The position numbers and the translations under genes are program-made. A stretch of DNA of 64,000 nucleotides, taken from positions 62,001-126,000 of the forward strand of contig JAWKIL010000013.1 in NCBI GenBank assembly GCA_041394285.1, written 5' to 3'. The notes beneath the pieces were generated by a model. It made no database searches, was not told the origin of the DNA, and saw only the letters and a program-made list of their open reading frames with translations. The first letter of the stretch is position 1. Each line of letters opens with the position of its first letter. Shown here one piece after another: positions 1 through 7,642 of this stretch. This stretch comes from CADEDH01 sp041394285. Its GTDB lineage: Bacteria > Actinomycetota > Acidimicrobiia > Acidimicrobiales > SZUA-35.

Positions 1-763
1 CCGCCTCCGGTTCGCCCCCCGCTCCGGCGAGGGCCGGGTCCTGGATGAGGATGCGGCGCTCCAGATCCACCAGCGCCGGGCCGGGGCTGAGGCCCAACTC
101 GTCGGAGAGGTGGCGCCGGGCCTGCTGGAAGGCCCGCAGCGCCTCGGCCTGGCGGCCCTGGCGGTACAGGGCCGTCATCAGCAGCTCCCAGCGCCGCTCC
201 CGCAGCGGCTCGGCCCGGGTTGCCGCCTCCAGGGTGGCCACCAGCTCGGAGGTGGCGGCGCCGGTCTCGAGGGCACGGGCGGCGACGGCGTCCACGGCGT
301 CGGCCCGCAGGCCGTCGATGCGGAGCCGCTCGGCGTCGAGGGCGGCGGCCGGCCCCAGCCCGTCGAGCGTGGGGCCCCGCCACAGGGCGTCGGCCTCGGC
401 CAACACGGCTCGGGCGGCGACGGGGTCGGGCTCGGACGCCGCTCGCCGCAGCAACTCCTCGGCCTGGTCGACGTCGAGGCTCACGTCGACCAGGCGGTAG
501 CCGTTCGACGTGGTCTCCACGCACCCGGCCGACCGACCCAGGGCCCGGCGCAGGCGGGACACGACGGCCTGCACGGCGTTGCGGGGGTCGGACGTCTCGC
601 GGTCGGTGTAGAGCTCGGCCGCCAGGCGGGGGGTGGACAGGCCGGTGGGGGCGACCACGGCCAGGATGGCAAGGCAGAGCTGCTCCCGGGCGCCCGGGGG
701 GAGCACGTCCCGGCCCTGGTCGTCGGTCACCTCCGGGGGGCCCAGCAGGCGGATGTGGAGCAT
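1..763 (-). CDS. SARP-type transcriptional regulator with BTAD domain (3' end cut by window edge)
   Basis: Reading the minus strand from the ATG at 763 gives MLHIRLLGPPEV, then an OmpR-like winged-helix DNA-binding region (a stretch like RNAVQAVVSRLRRALG near residues 65-80) and an alpha-helical bacterial transcriptional activator (BTAD) region rich in AEALRAF-type TPR helices. This order is that of SARP/AfsR family activators, which regulate secondary metabolism or work with downstream ATPase domains. The frame is open to base 1, so the C-terminus, possibly an NB-ARC or TPR region, lies outside the window. A GTG at 772 in the same frame is an alternative start. Target genes are unknown; the polyketide operon 16-25 kb away is only a speculative target. 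Confidence 0.8.
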   Translation of the reverse strand, partial: MLHIRLLGPPEVTDDQGRDVLPPGAREQLCLAILAVVAPTGLSTPRLAAELYTDRETSDPRNAVQAVVSRLRRALGRSAGCVETTSNGYRLVDVSLDVDQAEELLRRAASEPDPVAARAVLAEADALWRGPTLDGLGPAAALDAERLRIDGLRADAVDAVAARALETGAATSELVATLEAATRAEPLRERRWELLMTALYRQGRQAEALRAFQQARRHLSDELGLSPGPALVDLERRILIQDPALAGAGGEPEA

Positions 764-816
764 GAGGATCACGCTAGAGCGCGGGCGCAGTCGGGAACAG
801 ACCCCGTGGCCGGCCG

Positions 817-1857
817 TCAGCGCCCCGTCAGCGGGGGTCGCGGCCGGTCGGGTGCGGTGTGGCGGCGGCGGTGGCAGGGGGCGCAGCGGAGTTGGAGCTC
901 GGTGGTGACGGTGTGGTGGGTCTGCTCCCAGGCGGGGACGTGGTCGTAGTGGAGGAGGTGGTGTTCGCCACAGTCGAGGCAGGCCCTGTCCCGTTCGTGG
1001 ACGACCCGCTGCTGGCGGGTCGTCGGATGCCGCCGCCGGTTGGAGGCGTCGACGGGGCGGCCTTCGGCGTCGTGGATGAGGGCCCGGAGGAACGCCTCGG
1101 GAGCGATCCGCTCGACGACGGTGGACGGGACGGGTGTGCCGTCGTCGAGCGTGCAGCCGTCGCCCCGGATGTGGAGCACGATCTCGGTGACGGTGGGGCC
1201 TGTGCCGTGTGTGAGGAGCTCGGTCAGGGCGTCGGCGTACTGCTGGCCGAGCGTCGGCCAATCCCCGTCGTGGTTGGGCCGGGGTCGGGATCGCATGATG
1301 CGAGTGGTGAGGGCGGCGTCGAGGTGGGCGGCGGGCAGGGGAGGGAGGCGGCAGGTGTAGACGGTCATGCCGTCGGGTTCGGTGCGTCGGGTGACGGAGC
1401 GGCGGCGATGCTGGTGATCGTCGAGCGATGCCGGGTCGGTGGTCCGGTTGAGCCAGTGGGCGAGGGCTCGGGGCAGGTGGTTGGCGGGGGTGGTGCGGGC
1501 GATCTCGAGCAGTTCGGCCTCGTTCTCTGGTGTCGCCAGCCGGGTCAGGGTTCGCACCTTGGCATAGGAGATCTCATGGCGGGCGAACGCGTCCGCGGTC
1601 GCGGGCAGGGTGCGCAGGGCACGGCCGACGCGTATCCATTCCCGGGTGGTGCAGGTCTCGACGTCGGCCACAGCGGCGAGCCAGTGGGCGGGCGTGGGCG
1701 AGCCGTCGAGCGCCCATTCGCCGGAGTCGGCGAAATCGGCGGCCAGGGTCACCAGCTCGTACTGGCTGCGAGCCCACAGCGTGGCCACCCGGCGGAGGCG
1801 GGCGGCGAGCGGGCGATCGGTGAGCGGGCGATCGGCGGTGGGGGTGGCAGTGGGCAT
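817..1857 (-). CDS. HNH endonuclease, DUF222 (13E12-type) family
   Basis: A 346-residue protein if started at the ATG at 1857, which has GGAGA seven bases upstream. The frame stays open upstream to 2079, but that extension looks non-coding. The N-terminal two thirds is the helical DUF222 region. The C-terminus is an HNH nuclease with a CxxC (CLDC), a DH pair (YDHVPAW) and a second CxxCH (CAPCHRRRH), the zinc-stabilised HNH layout. This family is very abundant in actinobacteria, often near mobile DNA. Its role is not established; it may be a selfish or defence nuclease. It lies just outside the cassette-like region. Confidence 0.88.
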   Translation of the reverse strand: MPTATPTADRPLTDRPLAARLRRVATLWARSQYELVTLAADFADSGEWALDGSPTPAHWLAAVADVETCTTREWIRVGRALRTLPATADAFARHEISYAKVRTLTRLATPENEAELLEIARTTPANHLPRALAHWLNRTTDPASLDDHQHRRRSVTRRTEPDGMTVYTCRLPPLPAAHLDAALTTRIMRSRPRPNHDGDWPTLGQQYADALTELLTHGTGPTVTEIVLHIRGDGCTLDDGTPVPSTVVERIAPEAFLRALIHDAEGRPVDASNRRRHPTTRQQRVVHERDRACLDCGEHHLLHYDHVPAWEQTHHTVTTELQLRCAPCHRRRHTAPDRPRPPLTGR

Positions 1858-2459
1858 GGCGACGTCTCCGACAAGGGGGGTGATCGGGGCCTGGTCGGCC
1901 CTGGGATCTCGGTTGTGGGGGACGGCAGCGGCCTGTGGGTTGTTGCTGGGTTGGACCCTGGCTTTCCGGAAGGGACTCCGGGCGAAGTAGCCGGTCGAGC
2001 TCCGCTCGACTGAGCATAGACGGGGCCTGTGACAGTGAAGGAAGGTCGGCCCGCCCGTCACCGAAGGTGGCCGAGACATGACCGCGGACGCGTGAACCTC
2101 ACGATCAGCGGTTTGCCCATCGGTGTTGCAGGCGACCGCCGAGGGTCCGAGACCACAGCGAGCGACGAGTGGCGGGCGTGCTCTCTTCGCCAGGTCCGCT
2201 TCACACCACCCTGGACCCGCTTCGCACCTTCGCCCGGGAGGTCGCGAGAGGCACCCGGTCCAGCTCGCTCGACCGAGCGAGCCTACAGCGACGGTGCGAC
2301 AGCCAAGGAGAAACTCGCTGCCCCGGACCGCCGGTCGTCACGACGCGACCGCGGACGCGCCGCCCCCAAAGATGGGCCTGGACATTTGTCTTGCGACTGG
2401 TATCTCCGCGCACGGCACTCGTGCCGTTCCCGGGTGTCGTGAGGCCCGCTGACAGTCAG
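1858..2459. other. Gene-poor spacer with a short palindrome
   Basis: No convincing gene is visible in these 600 bases: open frames on either strand have skewed composition and no recognisable domains. A perfect inverted repeat with 9-base arms and a 2-base loop (GCTCGCTCG / CGAGCGAGC) lies at 2263-2282. The stretch separates the HNH nuclease from the first gene of the cassette-like region, and its function is unknown. Confidence 0.5.
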
Positions 2460-3179
2460 CTAGAACAGATCGTCGAAGCCGTATCGGGCGATGATAATGG
2501 GGTCCGGGTTGACGAACGCTCCTGGGGTAGCACCGGCGGCATCAAGACTCGGCTTCAATGGCTCGAGAAGTGCTCGCAGTCGAGGGATGTCTTCGCTCCT
2601 GTCTGCCTGCATCGTTTCCGCGCTAACCCTGCCCGCTGGACTTCGAGCCAACGTGATGCCGCCGAGCTTGGCTGCGGCGAGAACCCAGTCGCAGTAGCGT
2701 TCCAGGTTGTCACCCAAGCGGATCCAGGCGTAGTTGGACCCAGGATGCATGTTGTAGGAGATTACTCTGGGTGCGAGGGGCCCAGTTGCCTCGACAAAGG
2801 TGCCCTCATTGGGCTCAGTCGCAAAGCAGATCAGGCTCCCCTGAGGAATTTCACCCCGAAAGTCACCTTCTGTCCATTCCAGCATGGACTGGAACTCCTC
2901 CACTTCCTCCACAAGGCCTGTCGTAGTGCCAACCAGGTAGGAGATGTCGGTTAGTTCGATATAGCCGATGATCGCTGTCCCATCTTTGTCTTTCGAGCCG
3001 CGCGTAGCGCGATAGAGGTTCCGCAGATCCCTCGGAAGCGGAAACCCAAGAGTTGCTTCTGCGTTATCTATTTCCTCCTCGGTCGCGGGCGGTGGCAGCG
3101 GCGGCAGCGTCACTCCGCTGACCTGTTCGAGAGTTGCCCGAATTTCATGGACTAGTTCACCGATCCTGTTGTCGGCCAT
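2460..3179 (-). CDS. SMI1/KNR4 (SUKH-type) family protein
   Basis: 239 residues, ATG at 3179. The N-terminal half has the SUKH signature: a helix with ATEEEIDNAEATLGFPLP, then DLRNLYRATRG, then a beta-rich section (IIGYIELTDISYL). SMI1/KNR4 proteins often act as immunity proteins against contact-dependent or polymorphic toxins, and are also frequent in gene cassettes. No adjacent toxin is visible, so the immunity role is inference. Base composition is visibly less GC-rich than the flanking chromosome, which supports acquisition by transfer. It is the first gene in the repeat-separated region. Confidence 0.75.
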   Translation of the reverse strand: MADNRIGELVHEIRATLEQVSGVTLPPLPPPATEEEIDNAEATLGFPLPRDLRNLYRATRGSKDKDGTAIIGYIELTDISYLVGTTTGLVEEVEEFQSMLEWTEGDFRGEIPQGSLICFATEPNEGTFVEATGPLAPRVISYNMHPGSNYAWIRLGDNLERYCDWVLAAAKLGGITLARSPAGRVSAETMQADRSEDIPRLRALLEPLKPSLDAAGATPGAFVNPDPIIIARYGFDDLF

Positions 3180-3252
3180 TCAGTTCTGCCAATCAGCCTC
3201 GCGGAAGGTCGCCAGCGTAGCGAGGGTTCGCTCGGTCATGTCGACTGCCGCT

Positions 3253-3326
3253 GCCCGGTAGCCGGCAGGGCCCAGGCGACCCGCTCGGTATCGGCAGGTG
3301 TCCGAGCCGGGCGTGATCCCGAGCGC
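3253..3326 (+). repeat. Cassette-like intergenic repeat, copy A
   Basis: The stretch reads GGTAGCCGGC, then CGACCCGCTCGGTATCG, then TCCGAGCCGGGCGTGATC and CCGAGCGC. It is almost identical to copy H (10639-10738) except for a block of about 23 bases missing after TATCG, with ATCG at the joint. CGCTCGGTATC near the left end and GATCCCGAGCG at the right end are inverted repeats with one mismatch, so it can fold into a stem. It lies between the SMI1/KNR4 gene and the next minus-strand gene. Confidence 0.7.
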
Positions 3327-3355
3327 GAGAGTCGTGAGGACTCGGGCGGGTAGTA

Positions 3356-4126
3356 CTACCAGCGGGTGTCGTCGCGAAGGTGGTGGGTGAGATGCCTTCT
3401 AGCCTCCTCCCACACTGCGTTGAACTTGTCTCGCGTTATCTCCGTGTGAGGATAGTCGCCCCAGCTGTCCTCGGTTCCTTCTGGTACTCGTCCGAATCGG
3501 AGTTCATTTCGGAGCGAAGATGGGGTCATCGGCTGATAGAGGCCGCGCTGTGTCTCGATCCAATCGGCCAGGCTCGATGCTGAGCATGGAACAGTCTGAT
3601 GGTTCTTCAATCTCGCTTCTCGGAGAACGATGCCATCGTGATTGAACTCGTAGTAGCTGTCGGTGCCCTCCGACTGCCATGGCGAGTGCACCCATTTCAC
3701 CGGTGACCAAACAATGTCAGGGATGCGTCCGTTGCCTGCTGGCCTGAACGGCAGGTCGGGTTCCGAACCCTTCGATCCCTGCGCCCAACTGAGGATGTAG
3801 CCCAGGGCCGACCGGGTGGTGCACTGCCCTGCCTGGAAGACCTCTTCATAAGACTCCTCCCGGCGCGTCAAGAACCACCCGTGGTTGACGGTTCTCACAC
3901 AGTGCAGGTACGGCGGATCCTGACCACCAAGCCGTTCGAGCGTCAACTGACTTGGCGGTGGAGTCTCGAGGCGACGCATAGCGTAAACGACCTGAGCAAC
4001 CGTGGGGACGTAGATCGGCGCCTCCAAGTCGACGACGAGCCGGACGCCGGCAAGCGACTCACCGCCGGACGCATCTCCGAGATCGGCCGTGCGAGGCTCC
4101 TTCTTCTCTTGTCCGTGCCGTTCCAC
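3356..4126 (-). CDS. Hypothetical protein
   Basis: 256 residues from a GTG at 4126. No family is recognised. The protein is soluble, with no signal peptide or membrane segment, and is rich in Trp, Tyr and charged residues towards the C-terminus (for example WGDYPHTEIT and a helix VWEEARRHLTHHL). Lower GC than the flanking chromosome, and a single gene bounded by repeat copies A and B, mark it as accessory DNA. It is on the opposite strand to several neighbours in the array. Confidence 0.6.
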   Translation of the reverse strand: MERHGQEKKEPRTADLGDASGGESLAGVRLVVDLEAPIYVPTVAQVVYAMRRLETPPPSQLTLERLGGQDPPYLHCVRTVNHGWFLTRREESYEEVFQAGQCTTRSALGYILSWAQGSKGSEPDLPFRPAGNGRIPDIVWSPVKWVHSPWQSEGTDSYYEFNHDGIVLREARLKNHQTVPCSASSLADWIETQRGLYQPMTPSSLRNELRFGRVPEGTEDSWGDYPHTEITRDKFNAVWEEARRHLTHHLRDDTRW

Positions 4127-4188
4127 TTACGCATGCTACAGCGTGTACCTGGCCCGCTATCCAAGGCGCCAACGACCAACGAGTCCAC

Positions 4189-4280
4189 CGCGCTAACCGG
4201 CGTTACGCCCTGGTCGACCGCCCGATATCGGCGGAACGGCCTAGCCGGGCCGATGGGCGCCGAGTCGTGACCGATCTCAG
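4189..4280 (+). repeat. Cassette-like intergenic repeat, copy B
   Basis: It begins CGCGCTAACCGGC, the same head as copies F and H, continues with CTGGTCGACCGCCCGATATCGGCGG, and ends in a diverged tail (GCCGAGTCGTGACCGATCTCAG) that aligns with the tails of copies C and H. The spacing from the CGCGCTAACC head to TATCG is 42 bases here and 44 in copy H. The orientation matches the other copies. Confidence 0.6.
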
Positions 4281-4386
4281 ACGTGCCGTTCGACGCCGAA
4301 GTGGCCCGGCCGAATCGGTGGAGAGCACGAAGCACGCTGACTTCGGCCGCTCCCAAGGACTTCGCAAGCGGCTTTACGATGAGCCG

Positions 4387-4779
4387 ATGAGACACGCCGT
4401 GGCACGCCGGGCGCTGATCGTGCCGCTAGTTGTGGTCGCAGCGCTTCTGTGGATCGCTCTCCCGAGTTTCGCTGCCACAGGACTTGCCCTCGATCACCCC
4501 GCATGGTCCAGCCCCGACGTCGACCCTCCATCCGGTCCGTTGGCGGTCGATGGAACCTCTTGGTGGCCACCTGGTCATCGCTACGTGTGGACCGGCCAGA
4601 GCACCGGCAGCACAATCGAGAGAGTCGACCCCTGGGGCGCACCGAGCGTCGGCCATGCGTGGACCGCCGGAGTCACCGCTGTTGCCGGCTTCCTCGGAAC
4701 CTGGCTCTGGCGAGGATTTCGCCCGTTTCCCAGGCTCAAGCTGCCCGACCGTACCGACTATCACCAGTGGAGCGAGTAA
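4387..4779 (+). CDS. Small membrane protein, unknown function
   Basis: 130 residues from the ATG at 4387. A hydrophobic N-terminal segment (about residues 8-30, ALIVPLVVVAALLWIALPSF) is a signal anchor or signal peptide. A second hydrophobic stretch near residues 92-110 (AWTAGVTAVAGFLGTWLW) precedes a short basic tail. The central part, rich in Trp and Pro, would be extracytoplasmic. No family is recognised. Its TAA stop lies inside the head of repeat copy C (TAACCGGC), as stop codons often do at cassette boundaries. Confidence 0.6.
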   Translation: MRHAVARRALIVPLVVVAALLWIALPSFAATGLALDHPAWSSPDVDPPSGPLAVDGTSWWPPGHRYVWTGQSTGSTIERVDPWGAPSVGHAWTAGVTAVAGFLGTWLWRGFRPFPRLKLPDRTDYHQWSE

Positions 4780-4876
4780 CCGGCCTCTTGTTCACGCGTG
4801 GTTGGACCACCCGGTATCGACGCCACTCGCCGCACGAGATCGGCGGGTGCCCGAGTCGGAACTGATCCCCAGCACG
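4773..4876 (+). repeat. Cassette-like intergenic repeat, copy C
   Basis: The head TAACCGGC contains the stop codon of the preceding gene. The core GGACCACCCGGTATCGACG and tail CCCGAGTCGGAACTGATC align along their length with copy H. A strong hairpin is visible: CACTCGCCG (loop CACGAGAT) CGGCGGGTG, flanked by CGAC / GTCG. Copy H has the related loop CACGGGAT but different stem bases, so structure seems better kept than sequence. Confidence 0.7.
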
Positions 4877-4997
4877 AGGGTCGTGCCGATCCCGGACGCT
4901 CCTCGTGGACGGCTCACCCACGTGCAGCTGCGACCGCAATGAACCTCACAACTGGGTAGCAGGTTCGGGTGTGATCACCACCCGAGTGCACAACCAG

Positions 4998-5645
4998 CTA
5001 ATCCAACTTGAATGTCACTCTCACCGTCGCTGTAACCGCTTGGAGACCGGCCTCGATAGCCCCCGGCCCTGACTGCATCCTGACGACCGGCGAGCCCGAG
5101 TCGTCGGTGGCCGACAGCACTTGCCCCAGCCTGACACCGAGCGCCGTAGCCATTTGCTCGGCCTGTGTCTTGGCGTTGCGGATCGCGTCTTCTCGGGCCG
5201 AGGCGTAGAGCCCGCTGGAATCTCGGACAGTGGCGCCGCCGGATTGCAGCGTGAACCCCTCACCGACCGCCGCAGCGGCCGAGTCAATCAGCGGACCTGC
5301 CGAGGCAATGGGCACGGTCACAGCGACCGAACTGGCCGCTACATGCCTCGCCTCCAGAACCCCCGACGGAAAGGCATGGCTATGGTCGAGGTGCACACTG
5401 AGCGCGGCCGTTCGAATGTCGGTGTCCGGCACGCCTGCTGAGCGGATCGTCGTCATCAGTAGCTCTGACTTGGCGATCATCTGTCCCCAAGCGCCGCCCG
5501 GCGACGTATCAGCCACGTTGACACCGAACAATAAATGCATGCTGTCGGGTGGTCCGCTCGCAAGGCCAGTCCCTCGGACTGTGAGCGTTCGGCGCTGGCG
5601 ATCCAATCCGCTGTCGGGAAACTCGCCTCCACCGTCGTCAGTCAT
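4998..5645 (-). CDS. SIMPL domain (DUF541) protein
   Basis: 215 residues, ATG at 5645. It shows the SIMPL pattern: an N-terminal strand RTLTVRGTGLAS, a middle GVPDTDIRTAALSVH, then the conserved helix and strand ASAREDAIRNAKTQAEQMATALGVRLGQVLS, and a closing beta strand VTATVRVTFKLD. Most family members (E. coli YggE type) are exported; this copy has no signal peptide and is probably cytoplasmic. Molecular function is poorly defined, with oxidative-stress links reported for YggE. It stands alone between repeat copies C and D, on the minus strand. Confidence 0.8.
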   Translation of the reverse strand: MTDDGGGEFPDSGLDRQRRTLTVRGTGLASGPPDSMHLLFGVNVADTSPGGAWGQMIAKSELLMTTIRSAGVPDTDIRTAALSVHLDHSHAFPSGVLEARHVAASSVAVTVPIASAGPLIDSAAAAVGEGFTLQSGGATVRDSSGLYASAREDAIRNAKTQAEQMATALGVRLGQVLSATDDSGSPVVRMQSGPGAIEAGLQAVTATVRVTFKLD

Positions 5646-5710
5646 GAACGGATGGTAGTGCTGAGCTTCTGCTCGACGGCGTCACCAGAACCCTGCCGCC
5701 CCCGCGGCGC

Positions 5711-5760
5711 CCACCACGCGGTATCCGGCGTTCACGCGCGACTAGGCGGAGCGGTAATCT
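5711..5760 (+). repeat. Cassette-like intergenic repeat, weak copy D
   Basis: Only CCACCACGCGGTATCCGGCG and a later GCGGTAATC resemble the other copies, mainly the CGGTATC core. It lies where a copy is expected, between the SIMPL gene and the lipoprotein gene. It may be a decayed copy or chance similarity. Confidence 0.3.
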
Positions 5761-5868
5761 CCGACGGTGGCTCTCTCGCTGTGAGCAAGCGTGGCAGCGA
5801 CCCCACCTTGCCGCTGCACACGCGATCCGAGCGGGAACCAGAGTCAGGAGGTGACCGTCCAAGCTGTG

Positions 5869-6246
5869 ATGCGACTATCTCTCGCCCTTCCGACCTTGAC
5901 TGCCGGTTTGATGCTGGCCGTGGGCTGCACCGACGCTCGTCAAGCCTCACCACCAGCCACTGGGACACCTACCTCAACGTCACCGGCACCGGTGCCCAGC
6001 GCTCGGTCCGGCCGACTACCGGACCCGATCGATCCCGACTCGTTTGCCGACACGACTCCGGCCAACCCAGCCCAATTGCCTCAACTCGTTGGGCTCACTG
6101 AGGACGAGGCCCGCGAATGGGCCGAGCTTTCTGGCTTCACACTCGTCAACCGGGCCGACGCCTATCGGACTATGTTCGCACCGACCCAGCGCATCCTCGT
6201 GTACACCGATGAGAACGGGATCGTGACCAGCGCCACCGCAAGCTGA
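5869..6246 (+). CDS. Lipoprotein with an I78/PASTA-like C-terminal domain
   Basis: About 125 residues from the ATG at 5869; an in-frame GTG at 5851 is an alternative, and the strong AGGAGG at 5846-5851 is rather far from the ATG. The N-terminus MRLSLALPTLTAGLMLAVGC is a lipoprotein signal with a plausible lipobox before Cys. A Thr/Ser/Pro-rich linker follows. The C-terminal domain (LVGLTEDEAREWAELSGFTL to YTDENGIVTSATAS) resembles the small peptidase-inhibitor I78 fold or a PASTA-like repeat. It is probably anchored outside the membrane. Inhibitor activity is inference. Confidence 0.65.
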   Translation: MRLSLALPTLTAGLMLAVGCTDARQASPPATGTPTSTSPAPVPSARSGRLPDPIDPDSFADTTPANPAQLPQLVGLTEDEAREWAELSGFTLVNRADAYRTMFAPTQRILVYTDENGIVTSATAS

Positions 6247-6261
6247 CACCCCGAGGGAGTC

Positions 6262-6322
6262 CCGGCCCCGGACGGGTGGCACGCCCGGTATCGACGTGCC
6301 GGCCGGACGCGGTCGGCGAGGT
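6262..6322 (+). repeat. Cassette-like intergenic repeat, copy E
   Basis: The core GCCCGGTATCGACG is shared with copies C, G and H. Here it sits in the loop of a perfect 6-base stem, GGCACG (6278-6283) and CGTGCC (6295-6300). The tail is shorter than in copies A, C and H. It starts soon after the stop of the lipoprotein gene. Confidence 0.5.
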
Positions 6323-6397
6323 CAAATTGCAGTACGGGGAGCGGCCGGCCGCTGCAGCTCGTACTCTTGCCACCGAATCAGCCATCGGGGGTTCCAG

Positions 6398-6837
6398 TTG
6401 TTCGAAACCTTCACAGATCGCGCCAGACGGCAGTGGTGCTGGCGCAAGAAGAGGCCCGGTTCCTCGACCACGACCACATTGGCACTGCGCATCTCCTCCT
6501 CGGCGTCATCCACGAGGAGTCCTACGCAGCGACGGCACTCGGATCGGTCCTTCCGACGCTGCAAGACGGGCGGGACATGGTAAGAGAGAGCATCGGCCAG
6601 ACCGGCGGCTCACCAAGCGGCCACCTACCGTTCACACCGGAAGCTAAGCGGACTCTTGAGCTGTCACTTCTGGAAGCCTCTCGGCTTGGCCACAGCAACG
6701 TCGGCCCTGAGCACATTCTCCTCGGTCTGCTAGACGAGGAAGGCGGTGCCGCCTTACGCATCCTGGTTCAGTTGGGCGCCGACCCGTCCAGCGTCCAGAG
6801 CGATGTCATTGAAGCGCTGTCAGGCCACGAGGATTGA
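6398..6837 (+). CDS. Clp N-domain (ClpC/ClpA N-terminal-like) protein, apparent frameshift
   Basis: The body reads TAVVLAQEEARFLDHDHIGTAHLLLGVIHE and later RTLELSLLEASRLGHSNVGPEHILLGLLDE, the two repeats of the Clp N-domain, about 150 residues with no ATPase domain. The expected N-terminus (LFETFTDRARR, from a TTG at 6398) is in a different frame and is followed at 6430-6433 by a shift of one base: CGG CA GTG GTG in place of, for example, CGG GCA GTG GTG. If the shift is real, translation could only start at 6367 with an unrelated N-terminus. Stand-alone Clp N-domain proteins may act as substrate adaptors; here that is inference. Confidence 0.7.
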
Positions 6838-7194
6838 TGGCACTCCGGCAGTAGACCCCCCTCCCAGCGGCGGCAGCAGACACTCGTCACCCCAGCTCGC
6901 GAGCGCGCTAACCGGCGATATGCGTGCCCGAGAAGCACGGAATTGCGAGCGCTGTCGGAGTACGTGATCAGCTCGTCAGCGACTGGAAGGGCCAAGGCTC
7001 AATCTGGAGGTAGCGCGCCTACGGACGTACTGCGCTCAAGGCCCAGCATCCGCATGGCCGTCCCGATCTCCGGGTTCCGGCGGCGGTGGGATCACTGCGC
7101 CCACCTCTGCCTGTATCTGTCACCTTGCCGGGTCCTTGGGTCCTGGCGGCACGGTCCAGGCACGGCGTGCCCTCGCCTGCAAGGCTGAGTAGGG
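6838..7194. other. Intergenic stretch with repeat copy F
   Basis: No gene is recognisable in these 357 bases. They hold a partial copy of the cassette-like repeat (6904-6975) and further GC-rich sequence up to the start of the interrupted hydrolase gene. No other clear structure was seen. Confidence 0.45.
6904..6975 (+). repeat. Cassette-like intergenic repeat, partial copy F
   Basis: The head CGCGCTAACCGGC is identical to copies B and H and is followed by GATATGCG. A possible tail, CTGTCGGAGTACGTGATCAG, loosely matches CCGAGCCGGGCGTGATC. The middle is diverged. Confidence 0.45.
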
Positions 7195-7642
7195 ATGGCT
7201 CTTAGACGGGTCGCCCTGGGTGCCGGCGTCGGTGGTCTGGCGGCGTACATGTTGCGCGGGGGCCCGAAGCTCCCCCCGGACATCGACGCGATCGTCGAAC
7301 GTGTCTCTCGCAGCGACCTGAGTCACGTCGTCGCGGGCGTGAGCGGGTTCGCCGATTCCAGCGGTGTGCGCATCTGGTACGAGTGCATCCCGCCCTCCGA
7401 CGTTCAGAGAGGTGTCGTGCTGTTGAACTCATCGATGGCTGCCGACGCACTGTTCTGGCCGCCGGGCTTCATTCGGACCTTGACCAGGGCCGGATATCGC
7501 GTGATCCGATACGACCAGCGCGGTACTGGCGCGTCGGATTGGATGGAGAGCTGGTCCAGAAAGGCTCCCTACTCGATCGTTGAGATGGCTGAGGACGCAG
7601 TGGCCGTCCTGGATGCTGTAGAGGCGGAGAGAGCCCACCTAG
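7195..7642 (+). pseudogene. Alpha/beta hydrolase, 5' part (interrupted by IS)
   Basis: ATG at 7195. The visible part has a short hydrophobic N-terminus (VALGAGVGGLAAYML), then the alpha/beta hydrolase oxyanion region and the strand motif GYRVIRYDQRGTGASDW. It breaks at ERAHL, where the inserted element begins. Removing the element and one CTAG copy restores ERAHLVGFSLGGF, the G-x-S-x-G nucleophile elbow. Translation now runs into the element and stops at 7653. The gene is presumably inactive. Confidence 0.85.

Noticed and set aside
2029..2452. Short open frames between the HNH and SMI1/KNR4 genes
   Set aside because: Arg/Ser/Pro-rich translations with no domain and no ribosome-binding site; typical non-coding frames.
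4267..4386. Longer start for the small membrane protein
   Set aside because: The extra residues overlap repeat copy B and precede a clear signal-anchor N-terminus at 4387.
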